Source: Mucilaginibacter rubeus (lineage in GTDB: Bacteria; Bacteroidota; Bacteroidia; Sphingobacteriales; Sphingobacteriaceae). From it: a DNA stretch of 64,000 nt. Below the pieces are notes generated by a model. That model had not been told where the DNA came from, did not search any database, and was given only the letters and a program-made list of their open reading frames with translations. This document shows, one piece after another, positions 1-8,991 of the stretch (positions are counted from its first letter, which is position 1; each line of letters begins with the position of its first letter). Position numbers and translations under genes: made by a program. The stretch spans positions 496,001-560,000 of the forward strand of contig NZ_BMKD01000002.1 of the NCBI RefSeq assembly GCF_014643835.1, given 5' to 3'.

Positions 1-288
1 GCCTTGCCATCTGTTATCATCATATTTAAAATAACGGATCTTATTACCTTTTGCATTAAACCAGTGTATGGAGTTGCCGTAATAGAACTCCTTGCCATTT
101 GCAGAAAAGGCCGACCGCCCCATGGCTATGCCACTATCGGGCACCAACATGTGTTGCGCAAAAACACGCGGTGTATCATCAGGGCGCTGCTGTCCAAGAT
201 AAGCGTCCTTGCTATTGAAAAAATTGCTTTGAGCGCTTACACAGCTATAAAAGCAGCACAACACAAGCAGGAAAATTAAAATTCTCAT
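1..288 (-). CDS. PD40-type secreted protein, 5' part only
   Basis: Reading the minus strand from the ATG at 288 gives 96 residues that stay open to the window edge, so the C-terminal part lies outside. The start MRILIFLLVLCCFYSCVSAQ is a signal peptide; the Cys in YSC could also be a lipoprotein Cys. The next part, with YLGQQRPDDTPRVFAQHM followed by SAFSANGKEFYYG, has the pattern of WD40-like (PD40) beta-propeller proteins common in Bacteroidota. These usually have a YLGQ-x-P-P-G-xxP-x-xF opening and a FSPDG-x-EFYY blade motif. The function is unknown; a periplasmic or surface propeller is likely. An opposite-strand ORF over the same bases is a shadow. Confidence 0.7.
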   Translation of the reverse strand, partial: MRILIFLLVLCCFYSCVSAQSNFFNSKDAYLGQQRPDDTPRVFAQHMLVPDSGIAMGRSAFSANGKEFYYGNSIHWFNAKGNKIRYFKYDDNRWQG

Positions 289-471
289 GGTAAAATGGTT
301 ATGTTTATTTTATTGGATTTACTATCTGCAAAACAAAGTTAGCGGTGGTTAATTACAAACACCGGTTCAAACCCATTCAAGTTTGTTTCAATTAAAATCA
401 AGTTGTTTTGCCCGTACCATATTCCTCCAGATTGCTCTCTTAAATTAGTGTAAATCAAAATAAAAGCACTT

Positions 472-900
472 ATGAAAAAGGCCATTTTATTAATCATCAC
501 CGCCGCCCTGCTTGGTACCGGTGCCGTGGTAAAAGCAACCGGCAGTTTAGAAGTACCAGTCGCTGTAAAGCAAAGCCTCGCCAAAAAATATCCAAATGCC
601 ACAAAAGTTACCTGGGAAAAAGAAAAAGGAAATTATGAAGCCAATTGGGGAGGCAAATCGGGCGAGGATACTTCGGTAACTTTTACCCCCAAAGGCGAAT
701 TTGTAGAAGAGGGGGATGCCATACCGGTTAACCAACTACCTCCTGCTGTTTTTGAATATGTTAAAACTAATTATAAAGGCACAAAAATTAAAGAAGCCGG
801 GCGTGTAACCAATGCGGCGGGCAAAAAGATGTTTGAGGCAGAAATAAAAGGGAAAGATCTGTTATTTGACCAAAAAGGAAAGTTCATTAAAATTGATTGA
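472..900 (+). CDS. Secreted PepSY-like (DUF2874-type) protein
   Basis: The product has 142 residues. Residues 1-22 form a signal peptide (MKKAILLIITAALLGTGAVV), so the protein is periplasmic or exported. The mature part matches the Bacteroidota PepSY-like pattern: VPVAVKQSLAKKYPNATKVTW followed by short charged beta strands, then a second half-repeat from PPAVFEYVKTNYKG onward. Such proteins are small stand-alone beta-lactamase-inhibitor-like folds of unknown ligand. It stands alone between the divergent PD40 gene and the DUF5686 gene, with no clear terminator behind it. The family assignment rests on recognised sequence pattern only; the function is not known. Confidence 0.75.
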   Translation: MKKAILLIITAALLGTGAVVKATGSLEVPVAVKQSLAKKYPNATKVTWEKEKGNYEANWGGKSGEDTSVTFTPKGEFVEEGDAIPVNQLPPAVFEYVKTNYKGTKIKEAGRVTNAAGKKMFEAEIKGKDLLFDQKGKFIKID

Positions 901-1059
901 ATATAGCCGTCACAATCCTGTTAATCTTAAAATAATACTATCTTTTGTAACAATTCAAATTTAATTTGTACGTTTAAAACAATTGAAAAGCATATTCCGG
1001 GCACACGCCCGAAATATGAATAAAACTGAACACTTTTTGTACCCTTAATCTACCACAAT

Positions 1060-3687
1060 TTGCTATCCTCTTTTGAGATTTATTCCCGAACGTCAAACTC
1101 AACAAGACTGCTATTCTCTAATCTTTTAACTCCATTGCTTATCCTTATGTTGTTTCCGTTGTGCAGCACAGCACAACAACCAGACAGCGTTAAAAAACCA
1201 TCAGCTCAGGTAATAACGAGCATTAAAGGACAAGTGGTAGATGACGCCTCGGGGCAGCCGCTTCCGGGTATTAATGTTAAAGTTGTTGGCGGCAGGTACG
1301 GAACCATTGCAGAACCGGACGGGAAATTTGAGTTAAACGCCCCGGGAGCTTTTACGCATGTTACCTTCTCTTATATTGGCTATCAAACCGTTACAAAAGT
1401 GATTAAACCTGGACAGGTAAACGTTCTGCACATCAGGTTACATGATAGTCAAACCCAGCTTAAAGAGGTTAAGGTTGTTTCCGGAAAGAAACAACGATAC
1501 CGTAATAAAGGCAACCCTGCGGTTGAGCTTATCCAGCAGGTGATCGACCATAAAAAGCAAAACCGCATGGAAAGCGCCGATTACCTGCAATATGACCAAT
1601 ATGAGCGCATCAATCTGTCATTTATCGACGTTCCTTCTAAACTGATGAACAGCCGTTATTTTAAGATGTACCAGTTTATGCTTGATACTGTAAAAGATAA
1701 CGGGCAAACCCAGGTGTTGCTTCCCGCGTATCTTAGCGAAAAGCAATATCAAAATTACTATCGCAAAGATCCGGCTAAATCCATCAGTGTGCTCAAAGCG
1801 CAAAAGGAAGCCAACATCCTTAAATTTATTGATACGGCAGGCCTTGATGTTTATATGAACCGCCTTTACGGTAATGTAATTGATATTTATGATAACAATG
1901 TTTTTATCATTACCAACCAGTTCCTGAGCCCTATTGCAGATCACTCTCCTAATTATTACAAATTTTTTATTACCGATACCATACAGACTGCTAAGGAAAA
2001 ACTGATTGAACTAAGTTTTATACCACGTACCAAAGGCGACTTGCTTTTTGAAGGTAAATTGCTTGTAAGTATGACGGGCAACTATGCCGTACGGGGCTGT
2101 GAACTTAATGTGAACAAACAGATCAACATTAACTTCATGCGAACGCTCAAGATCACGCTTGATTTTGAGCAGAACCCTAACGGCCGGTATTTTTTAAGCA
2201 AAAGCGACGTTAAAGCCGATTTCGGCATCTTAAAAAACAAAGGCCTGGGGTTAATGGGCGAACGAACGGTAATTTTCTCTAACTATATAGCAGACAAACC
2301 GCTTCCCGCCGCATTTTATGAGGGCAAAGAATTGCAGATAGCTCCCGATGCAGACAAGCCCGACACCTCATACTGGGCTCGTAACCGGCCGGATACACTA
2401 ACCGATCATCAGTCGAAGATGTACCCGCGCATCTCCCGGTTAGAAAAAATGCCGCAATTTAAACGGGCAACCTGGTTTGCAGCTACTTTTACCGGAGGTT
2501 ATGCCAAGGCGGGCCCGGTGCTGATAGGCCCCATTGGCACATTTTATTCCCGGGACAGCCAGGAAGGCTCCCGCTTTCAGATTGGCGGACGTACCACCAC
2601 CGATTTAAGCAAATCAATTTATTTTGAAGGATTTGGCGCCTATGGTACTCGCGATAAGGCTTATAAATACAATATCGCAACTTTTTACTCATTCAATAAA
2701 ACACCTTTTTACCGCTACCCTAATGACTACCTTAAGGCAAGCTATTTAAATGATGTTAATGTACCGGGGAGGGACCTTTCTACTATCAATCAGCAAGCCG
2801 CGCTTGCATCGTTTTCAACAGGAAAAACAATATACTGGCTTTATAGTAAGATTGCCAAAATTGAATATGTAAAGGACTTTGAAAACCATTTTTCGTTCGA
2901 TCTCGCGTTTAGAAACTGGAACCAGCGCCCCGCCGCGGCATTAGTATTTCAATATAATGATGATGCCAACACTATGGTTCATGACATTACTACCAGCGAG
3001 TTGAACCTCGCTTTCAGGTATGCACCGCATGAGCAAATTTTACAGGGAACGGTATACCGCCGCACCATCTACAGCAAATACCCGATCATAAATTTGCAGA
3101 TCAATCATGGCTTTAAAGGCCTGTTCAATGGTGAATATGATTTCACCAGTGTTAAAGCAAGCATTTTCAAACGGTTTTACCTGTCTCAGCTTGGTTATAC
3201 TGATATTACTGTACTTGGAAATTATTTAGTGGGTAAAGTGCCATTTCCACTCCTCAATCTGGCCCCGGCTAACCAGTCACTCGCCTATGATGAGGATGCC
3301 TATAACCAGCAAACCTACCTTGAGTTTGTAAGCGATCATTATGCGGGTATTAACTTAACCCATAGCTTCAGCGGCTTTTTGCTGAATAAATTCCCATTGA
3401 TAAAACACCTGAAATGGAGGGAATTTCTATCAGCCAAAATACTATTCGGCGGCTTGCGCAACGAAAATAATCCACTTTATTCACCTAACTTGTTCCGGTT
3501 CCCGGTAGGTGGTAACGGGGCAAATGGTACTTATGCTTTAGGCACTAAACCTTATATAGAAGCCGGAGTAGGTATAGGTAATATCTTTAAGTTTTTGCGG
3601 ATAGACGGGATCAAAAGGTTTAATTACCTTGACCATCCGGGGGCTGCGGAATATGGCGTTAAATTTAGTTTCGCCCCGGATTTTTAA
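1060..3687 (+). CDS. DUF5686 and CarboxypepD_reg outer-membrane protein
   Basis: The product has 875 residues if the TTG at 1060 is used. The first ATG (1147) would cut the signal peptide in half, so the upstream TTG, giving a hydrophobic stretch ending LFPLCSTAQ near residue 39, is preferred. Residues about 52-140 form a carboxypeptidase-regulatory-like beta sandwich (SIKGQVVDDASGQPLPGI, DGKFELNAPG, FSYIGYQ). The rest, starting near YRNKGNPAVELIQQVIDHKK, is the DUF5686 region typical of Bacteroidota, with many alternating beta strands that suggest an outer-membrane barrel. It ends in FAPDF. The role is unknown; TonB-independent outer-membrane function is an inference. It converges with the phosphatase gene across a shared hairpin. 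Confidence 0.85.
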   Translation: MLSSFEIYSRTSNSTRLLFSNLLTPLLILMLFPLCSTAQQPDSVKKPSAQVITSIKGQVVDDASGQPLPGINVKVVGGRYGTIAEPDGKFELNAPGAFTHVTFSYIGYQTVTKVIKPGQVNVLHIRLHDSQTQLKEVKVVSGKKQRYRNKGNPAVELIQQVIDHKKQNRMESADYLQYDQYERINLSFIDVPSKLMNSRYFKMYQFMLDTVKDNGQTQVLLPAYLSEKQYQNYYRKDPAKSISVLKAQKEANILKFIDTAGLDVYMNRLYGNVIDIYDNNVFIITNQFLSPIADHSPNYYKFFITDTIQTAKEKLIELSFIPRTKGDLLFEGKLLVSMTGNYAVRGCELNVNKQININFMRTLKITLDFEQNPNGRYFLSKSDVKADFGILKNKGLGLMGERTVIFSNYIADKPLPAAFYEGKELQIAPDADKPDTSYWARNRPDTLTDHQSKMYPRISRLEKMPQFKRATWFAATFTGGYAKAGPVLIGPIGTFYSRDSQEGSRFQIGGRTTTDLSKSIYFEGFGAYGTRDKAYKYNIATFYSFNKTPFYRYPNDYLKASYLNDVNVPGRDLSTINQQAALASFSTGKTIYWLYSKIAKIEYVKDFENHFSFDLAFRNWNQRPAAALVFQYNDDANTMVHDITTSELNLAFRYAPHEQILQGTVYRRTIYSKYPIINLQINHGFKGLFNGEYDFTSVKASIFKRFYLSQLGYTDITVLGNYLVGKVPFPLLNLAPANQSLAYDEDAYNQQTYLEFVSDHYAGINLTHSFSGFLLNKFPLIKHLKWREFLSAKILFGGLRNENNPLYSPNLFRFPVGGNGANGTYALGTKPYIEAGVGIGNIFKFLRIDGIKRFNYLDHPGAAEYGVKFSFAPDF

Positions 3688-3709
3688 GCAATTTGGCATT
3701 ACAGGTAAT

Positions 3710-3739
3710 CATAGCCATTGACTAAAGTCAACGGCTATG
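3710..3739. terminator. Bidirectional hairpin between convergent genes
   Basis: CATAGCCATTGACT and AGTCAACGGCTATG pair with one A-C mismatch over 14 bases and a 2-base loop, midway between the convergent DUF5686 and phosphatase genes. No long T run follows on the plus strand; the flank is only AT-rich. Likely a shared transcription terminator. Confidence 0.6.
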
Positions 3740-3760
3740 AAACTTTCATTTTCAAACAAC

Positions 3761-4315
3761 TTAAAAATTACAATCTTTTCCTGGATCGATATTTTCCTTA
3801 TCGCGGGTAAGAACAGCTTCGCCGTTTTCAAAGGAGACAACCCAAATGCTATCGTAATCATCATCCGGCCATTTCAGGTTATCCTGTTTTATGCCTAAGG
3901 AACGTACTATTGGTGCAATGCCGCCATGCTCCCATACCACTAATATTACACCGGTACGGCTTTTTAAATCGGCAGCCAAACCTAAAGAATCCTTCTCGGT
4001 ACGTGAGCTGTTTACCGTTAAATTGTATTTGGCAGCAAGCGGCACAATGGTCTGAAACATTCTCGAGTGTTTGGTAGCCTCTCCCAGCCCCAGGCCGGGC
4101 ACAAATATTTTGTCAGGCACTCCAAATCTGGCGGTTAGTATAGCCGGTAACTTTAACGATCTGTTTATTCCCTGGCAATTCAGATTATCGCCCTTCAATG
4201 CCTTTTCGGCATGACGGATAAAGACAATCTTTAAATCAGTTGATTGCGCCTTAACTGATAGTATAGCTAACAGGGATATGATAAATAAAAACAGGATACG
4301 AATGATCTTTTTCAT
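3761..4315 (-). CDS. Exported histidine phosphatase superfamily protein
   Basis: I place the start at the ATG at 4315, giving 184 residues with a signal peptide (MKKIIRILFLFIISLLAILS, cleaved near VKA-QS). An upstream in-frame ATG at 4354 would add 13 charged residues before the signal peptide and is less likely. The catalytic RHAEK motif follows directly (VFIRHAEK), and the second catalytic His is in VVWEHGG, as in branch-1 histidine phosphatases. At 184 residues it is a small SixA/Ais-like member. The substrate is unknown; extracytoplasmic dephosphorylation is the inference. It lies downstream of the TonB-receptor operon on the same strand, separated by a terminator and an array of GGGTTAACA sites. 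Confidence 0.8.
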   Translation of the reverse strand: MKKIIRILFLFIISLLAILSVKAQSTDLKIVFIRHAEKALKGDNLNCQGINRSLKLPAILTARFGVPDKIFVPGLGLGEATKHSRMFQTIVPLAAKYNLTVNSSRTEKDSLGLAADLKSRTGVILVVWEHGGIAPIVRSLGIKQDNLKWPDDDYDSIWVVSFENGEAVLTRDKENIDPGKDCNF

Positions 4316-4426
4316 TTTTGTAATTGAGTCTTTAAAAGGACGAGGCCGTATCATTAGTCGAATTGACTACCTTGGAGTTATGTTACCTGTGAATTGAAAT
4401 TCAGCCGATAATATTTATACAAAACG

Positions 4427-4592
4427 GGGTTAACATGTTTTTTGAATAAAAAACTACCAACCAACTGATTATTAGACACATAATTAAATATTTACACAAA
4501 AAAGGGGGTTAACACTTTTTTGGATAAAAACAAATTCAATTAACTGATTATCAGATATATAATTAAATGTTAACCCTGAATTGTGTTAACCC
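4427..4592. repeat. Degenerate 79-bp duplication with four GGGTTAACA sites
   Basis: GGGTTAACA occurs at 4427-4435 and 4506-4514, and its reverse complement TGTTAACCC at 4568-4576 and 4584-4592. The first two copies sit in an imperfect direct repeat of period 79: the sequence after each reads TTTTTTG, AATAAAA or GATAAAAA, then AACTGATTAT, then ATAATTAAAT. The array lies in the gene-free stretch 4316-4717, directly upstream of the phosphatase start, so it could be an operator array for that gene. No matching regulator is visible nearby. Confidence 0.6.
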
Positions 4593-4657
4593 TGTTACCT
4601 CCCCTTTTATTAGTAAATTCAACCCGGAATTATATATCGCTTAAGCATCTGAATAAG

Positions 4658-4696
4658 TCAAAAAATGAGGCCGATGATATATGATACAGCCTCATC
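4658..4696 (-). terminator. Intrinsic terminator of the TonB-receptor operon
   Basis: On the minus strand ATGAGGC (from 4695) pairs with GCCTCAT (to 4665) and is followed by six T residues. It lies 20 to 60 bases past the stop of the beta-helix lipoprotein gene. Confidence 0.65.
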
Positions 4697-4717
4697 CTTA
4701 TATAAATAGTTAATAAT

Positions 4718-6145
4718 TTAATGCTGATTTCCTGAGCCATTTAACTGGTATGCCCCAAGATCGGCACCAGGTAATGTTGCGTCAGATAAGCCATAAACCT
4801 TATCAAGCGGTACCGTAATTAACGGTTTAATGGTAGTGTTACCCTTACCGATAAGCGGCGAGCCGGCCAGCAAACGGAAGTTAAAGTTACCTATGGCGTT
4901 ATATTGGTACAACGGATGACCTACAGTTGGCAGCGGAAAGTTCAGGAACATCGGGTTATTTTTTTGTACAACATCGCTGCCATCATAAATAGAACCTAAA
5001 GTATAATTTGAAGGCAGGTATTTTGCCGATGTTGTGATTGATGGAATATCCGTGCTTTGCGGCTGCGTGATGTAGCCTGTTGGATAAAACTGGTTGGCTA
5101 CACTTAATGAATCGGCCCATTGATAGTTATTACCGTATGAAAGGTGGGCAACATCGGCAACCGGGCTGCCTACCACACGATAACCAAACTTGCAATTGAT
5201 TGCCACGTTATTGTAATACATGCCCGCTGCACCTTCTTCAAAATTGATACAACCACCACGACCGCTTTGCACCTGGCGGTAACCACCACTAACAAATGTA
5301 TTGTTATACATTACAATATTGGTTTGCGGTGCACCCGTAGCCTGACCTTTGTTTGATGCTTTTTGGCCATTAGTAGCCGTACCGATAAACATATTGTAGG
5401 CCATTGTACCTACAGTACCGCCTTTGGCATTTAAACAATCACCGCCGCTGACACCATTTTTTTCAAAAGTATTTCTGAAGATGGCTATTTTACCTGCTGA
5501 GATCCTAATAGGGTCATCTATCCCACCGTACAGCCAGGAATCTTCCATAATGAAATTGCCTTTATAATTGGCAAATAAAATACTGTATTGGTTGCCTGTG
5601 CCCGAGCCGGCAATAGTTGATGTGGCTTTTCCCTCGGTTAAGCCGGCATACTCCACGTGAGTCCATCTTAGCACTAATAAATTACAGGTTGGTCCGCCAA
5701 TAATGCCTTTCCATTTACCAGCGTATGCAGGATCGACAGCAGCAGTAAAGCCACCGGGCGCATCATTTTTCACAATACCAGGAACGGTGATCCAGTTTGG
5801 CTGATTTTTTGACCCGTTACTCACCAGGGTACCAAGCGCAATAAGGCTGCTCCCGGCACCCATGTTTAATCTTACACCAGGCTGCAATAATAAAGTATCA
5901 GTTGGGTTGATCACCAAATCACAACCGTCTTCAACGGTGTATGTTTTGCCGGTAAGCATGGTACCTTTTACCGGGATTACTGTTGAACCGCTTGAGCTGC
6001 ACGAAAGCGGAGCTTTATCACTTACCGGGTTTGCAGCCGGTGGTGTATAGCTGTAAATGTCCATGTGCTCACCTTTCCATTTCTGACAACCGGAAAACGC
6101 GGCCGCCATCAGGATACAAATAACTGGGATTATATATTTTTTCAT
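4718..6145 (-). CDS. Beta-helix-like surface lipoprotein
   Basis: The product has 475 residues. The start MKKYIIPVICILMAAAFSGC is a lipoprotein signal peptide with lipid-attachment Cys20. The mature protein starts with a short Pro-rich stretch, then many short hydrophobic strands with turns (VNPTDTLLLQPGVRLNMGAGSS style, LVSNGSKNQPN, WTHVEYAGLTEGKATS, FRNTFEKNGVSGGDC, MYNNTFVSGG). This suggests a right-handed parallel beta-helix of the kind seen in polysaccharide-binding proteins; catalytic residues are not evident. It follows the TonB-dependent receptor by 11 bases on the same strand, so it probably works as that receptor's surface partner, in place of a SusD protein. The ligand is unknown. 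Confidence 0.7.
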   Translation of the reverse strand: MKKYIIPVICILMAAAFSGCQKWKGEHMDIYSYTPPAANPVSDKAPLSCSSSGSTVIPVKGTMLTGKTYTVEDGCDLVINPTDTLLLQPGVRLNMGAGSSLIALGTLVSNGSKNQPNWITVPGIVKNDAPGGFTAAVDPAYAGKWKGIIGGPTCNLLVLRWTHVEYAGLTEGKATSTIAGSGTGNQYSILFANYKGNFIMEDSWLYGGIDDPIRISAGKIAIFRNTFEKNGVSGGDCLNAKGGTVGTMAYNMFIGTATNGQKASNKGQATGAPQTNIVMYNNTFVSGGYRQVQSGRGGCINFEEGAAGMYYNNVAINCKFGYRVVGSPVADVAHLSYGNNYQWADSLSVANQFYPTGYITQPQSTDIPSITTSAKYLPSNYTLGSIYDGSDVVQKNNPMFLNFPLPTVGHPLYQYNAIGNFNFRLLAGSPLIGKGNTTIKPLITVPLDKVYGLSDATLPGADLGAYQLNGSGNQH

Positions 6146-6156
6146 CGTTGTTTTTA

Positions 6157-8991
6157 TTATAATTTATACCTGAAACCACCAAGGAATAGTGTTTTGTAAT
6201 AGTCGCTTTGTACAAGCGTTTGACCTGCAATGTCCTGTTTGCCTAAAAACTCCTGCTGCTTTGCATCAAGACTACCATGCGGGTATTTCAAATAGATTTT
6301 GCTGGCCGCGTTGGTGATATTATTAACCTTGCCATAGAAAGAAAATCTTTTGGCGATAGTTTTTTCGAAAGAAAAATCTAACTGGTTGTAGGCATGCTGG
6401 TAAAAATCGAGGTTATAATATGGTGATACCTGCGCCAAACGCTCGCCGGTGTAAACAAAAGCCAGTTGCATATCCAAACCTAACTTCGCGCTTTTGTACA
6501 GTACAGATGCGTTACCTACATGATCTGCCTGACCTTGCAGCGGACGCGTTTGATTCACATTGGTTTGCTGTAAACCCAATGTTGGGTCATTTGAGTAAAG
6601 CAATTTGTTGGTGGTTATCCTTGAGTGGGTATAAGTATAGTTGATTGAAAAGCCTATCACACCAAAGAATTTAGTAGCCAAAGCTTCAAAACCATAGTTG
6701 GTAGCATTACCAGGATCATTTTGAGGTTTAATAACCTGATCGCTCGGACCACCGTTGCGCACGACAAAGTACTCAATTGGATTATAGATCTTTTTGTAGA
6801 AAGAGCCTAACAATAACTGATCGGCACCGCCGGGGAAAAACTCATAACGTACGTCGTAATTATCGGCAGTGATATGCTTTAAATATGGGTTACCTACCTG
6901 GTCATAATATTCGCCCGTAACTTTATATGGCACCTGCTCACCAAAGCCCGGACGGCTGATTGCTGCAAAGTACGATGCACGGATATTCTGATTATCTGTT
7001 AACTGGTATTTTAAGTGAAGGCTTGGTAATACGTCGGTGTATTTAATGTTACCGCTTCTTTGTGTAACCGTTTCGGGCGATTGGGTGTTGTAGGTCAAAT
7101 CGGTATTTTCGATTCGCACGCCGCCTAATATCTGCAGTTTCGGGAACAGATCAAACTTAATCTGTAAATATTCGGCATTATCATTTTCCCTTACGTGGTA
7201 GTTGTTTTGCAGATCGGGGTTATTGGCACCGATACCATCAGCAGCCGAATTGAATGCAAAAGGGATAGCGTCGAAATTATTATTGAACAAGGTTGATTTA
7301 CCACCGGTTAATGAATAAGTGATATAATCAGCATCCCTCACTTTATGGCGATATAAACCACCTGCAGAAAACTCAACATCTTTACCGGCAATTTTAGGAG
7401 TATAGATCAGATTAGCGTATCCCGAAATGTCTTTATCGCGGTTATTTTCCCAATGATGGTCTAACTGGGTATTGTTGTCAACCTCGGCAGTGACGGCTCC
7501 CGAGTTATTGAGGGTTTTATTGGCATCATAAAAAAACTCGGTTCTATCCGGCTGGTGCCTCGTAGCTTCAGAATATACCCCATCCCAGTTTAAGCGCCAC
7601 TCGTTACCAAGCCAGTGATCACCATGCAAGGTTGAGTTATAGATATTTTGCTTGGTTAGCATACTCCTGTTTGAGATGGTGATCTGCTTGCTTAAGCCAG
7701 TTGAGTTTAAGCCCAAACCAAGGGTATCAGAAGTAAAGCGCGATTCAAATTCGCTTTGATGAATGTATAGGTTGTATAACGAGATCTTGTTTTTGTCGTT
7801 AATCGCGTAATCTATTTTGTTGTGGATACCTACGCGTTCTGTTTGGGTTGAATAAGTACGGTCATAAGCATCAGAAAACTGCGGCGAGTTTGGTAGTGGG
7901 ATAGCTGAAGGCTGCGCATTTGGCGTAAGCTGCTTTGAGTTAGAACCACGGTATATGTTCTGATAACTTGCAGATACAATAACGCCTAATTTTTTATTCA
8001 AAAACCTATCACCAATAGTGAGGCCGGCGGTTGAGCTAAAAGGAGTTGAAATATTTTTATCGCTTGTAAGCGCCTTATTGCTAAAATCGGCATAGGTAGC
8101 GGCATAGCTGTTACCATTGATTGCTGCCGGAGATTTGCTGTTAGGAGATGCGCTGAAACCAACAAATGGCCTGCTTGACGAAAACAGGGTAGAAAAGCCA
8201 CCTGATACGTTAGCGCTGAAAGTAAACTGGCTTGGAGCACTTTTCATCACCAGGTTCATCACGCCGCCAATGGCATCGCCTTCCATACTTGGGGTAAGCG
8301 CTTTGATCACTTCAAGCCTTTCCAGCATTTCTGAAGGGAATATATCCATAGGCACAAACCGGTATTGAGCATCCGGGCTTGGTATTTTAATACCGTTTAC
8401 CAATGTTGAGTTGTAACGCTGGTCCATACCCCTAATGATAGCGTAACGACCTTCGCCACTTGCCGAACGCTGAATGGTTACACCGCTAACACGCTGTAAA
8501 GCGTTAGCCACAGTAACGTCGGGCAATAACTTTATTGCATTTGCCGAAAGTACGTTGATAACCATCGGTGCATTTTTTTCAATGCTACGCACAGCGCCAT
8601 CAGATTCTTTATTTGTCTGGGCTTTAACCTGTATTTCTGTCATCTGCATATCGGCGTCCTGCAAGGCCACGTTTACCGTAATGACTTCATTGACCGATGT
8701 AATATTGCCCTCCCTAACTTTAGAAGGGCCGTAACCAACATAATTTACCTGTATTTTGTATGGCCCATTCTTTAAATTTTTAAAGCTATAAGCGCCATTA
8801 AGGTTAACCGCAACAAATTTGCTAACCCCATCCTGGGTTAAGTGAACTGTTGCTCCGGTAAGGGGTTCGCCGGTTTTAGTATCGGTTACCTTTCCCCTTA
8901 TGGTTTGGGCATTAGCCGAAACAGAAAATAACAGGCATATTGAAAACAAGAGCAATAGCCTGTAAAGAAAGTAGGTGTATTTCATGAACAA
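6157..8991 (-). CDS. TonB-dependent outer-membrane receptor
   Basis: The product has 944 residues. A signal peptide ends near VSANAQ (about residue 29). Residues 30-120 are a CarboxypepD_reg-like domain (RGKVTDTKTGEPLTGATVHL, YVGYG). The plug domain follows: LLPDVTVANALQRVSGVTIQR, GEGRYAIIRGMDQRYNSTLVNG, VIKALTPSMEGDAIGGVMNL. The rest is a 22-strand type beta barrel ending in FRYKL. It imports a ligand with TonB energy. No SusD gene is adjacent, so it is not a classical Sus pair; a beta-helix lipoprotein follows 11 bases downstream. The alternative start two codons in (8985) is equally good. It diverges from fbp across 495 bases of palindrome-containing DNA. Confidence 0.9.
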   Translation of the reverse strand: MFMKYTYFLYRLLLLFSICLLFSVSANAQTIRGKVTDTKTGEPLTGATVHLTQDGVSKFVAVNLNGAYSFKNLKNGPYKIQVNYVGYGPSKVREGNITSVNEVITVNVALQDADMQMTEIQVKAQTNKESDGAVRSIEKNAPMVINVLSANAIKLLPDVTVANALQRVSGVTIQRSASGEGRYAIIRGMDQRYNSTLVNGIKIPSPDAQYRFVPMDIFPSEMLERLEVIKALTPSMEGDAIGGVMNLVMKSAPSQFTFSANVSGGFSTLFSSSRPFVGFSASPNSKSPAAINGNSYAATYADFSNKALTSDKNISTPFSSTAGLTIGDRFLNKKLGVIVSASYQNIYRGSNSKQLTPNAQPSAIPLPNSPQFSDAYDRTYSTQTERVGIHNKIDYAINDKNKISLYNLYIHQSEFESRFTSDTLGLGLNSTGLSKQITISNRSMLTKQNIYNSTLHGDHWLGNEWRLNWDGVYSEATRHQPDRTEFFYDANKTLNNSGAVTAEVDNNTQLDHHWENNRDKDISGYANLIYTPKIAGKDVEFSAGGLYRHKVRDADYITYSLTGGKSTLFNNNFDAIPFAFNSAADGIGANNPDLQNNYHVRENDNAEYLQIKFDLFPKLQILGGVRIENTDLTYNTQSPETVTQRSGNIKYTDVLPSLHLKYQLTDNQNIRASYFAAISRPGFGEQVPYKVTGEYYDQVGNPYLKHITADNYDVRYEFFPGGADQLLLGSFYKKIYNPIEYFVVRNGGPSDQVIKPQNDPGNATNYGFEALATKFFGVIGFSINYTYTHSRITTNKLLYSNDPTLGLQQTNVNQTRPLQGQADHVGNASVLYKSAKLGLDMQLAFVYTGERLAQVSPYYNLDFYQHAYNQLDFSFEKTIAKRFSFYGKVNNITNAASKIYLKYPHGSLDAKQQEFLGKQDIAGQTLVQSDYYKTLFLGGFRYKL

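Noticed and set aside
4-279. Plus-strand open frame at the window start
   Set aside because: It is opposite the PD40 gene, whose translation has a signal peptide and family motifs; the plus frame has none.
7998-8734. Several open frames opposite the TonB receptor gene
   Set aside because: They have no recognisable domain and mirror the codon pattern of the real gene.
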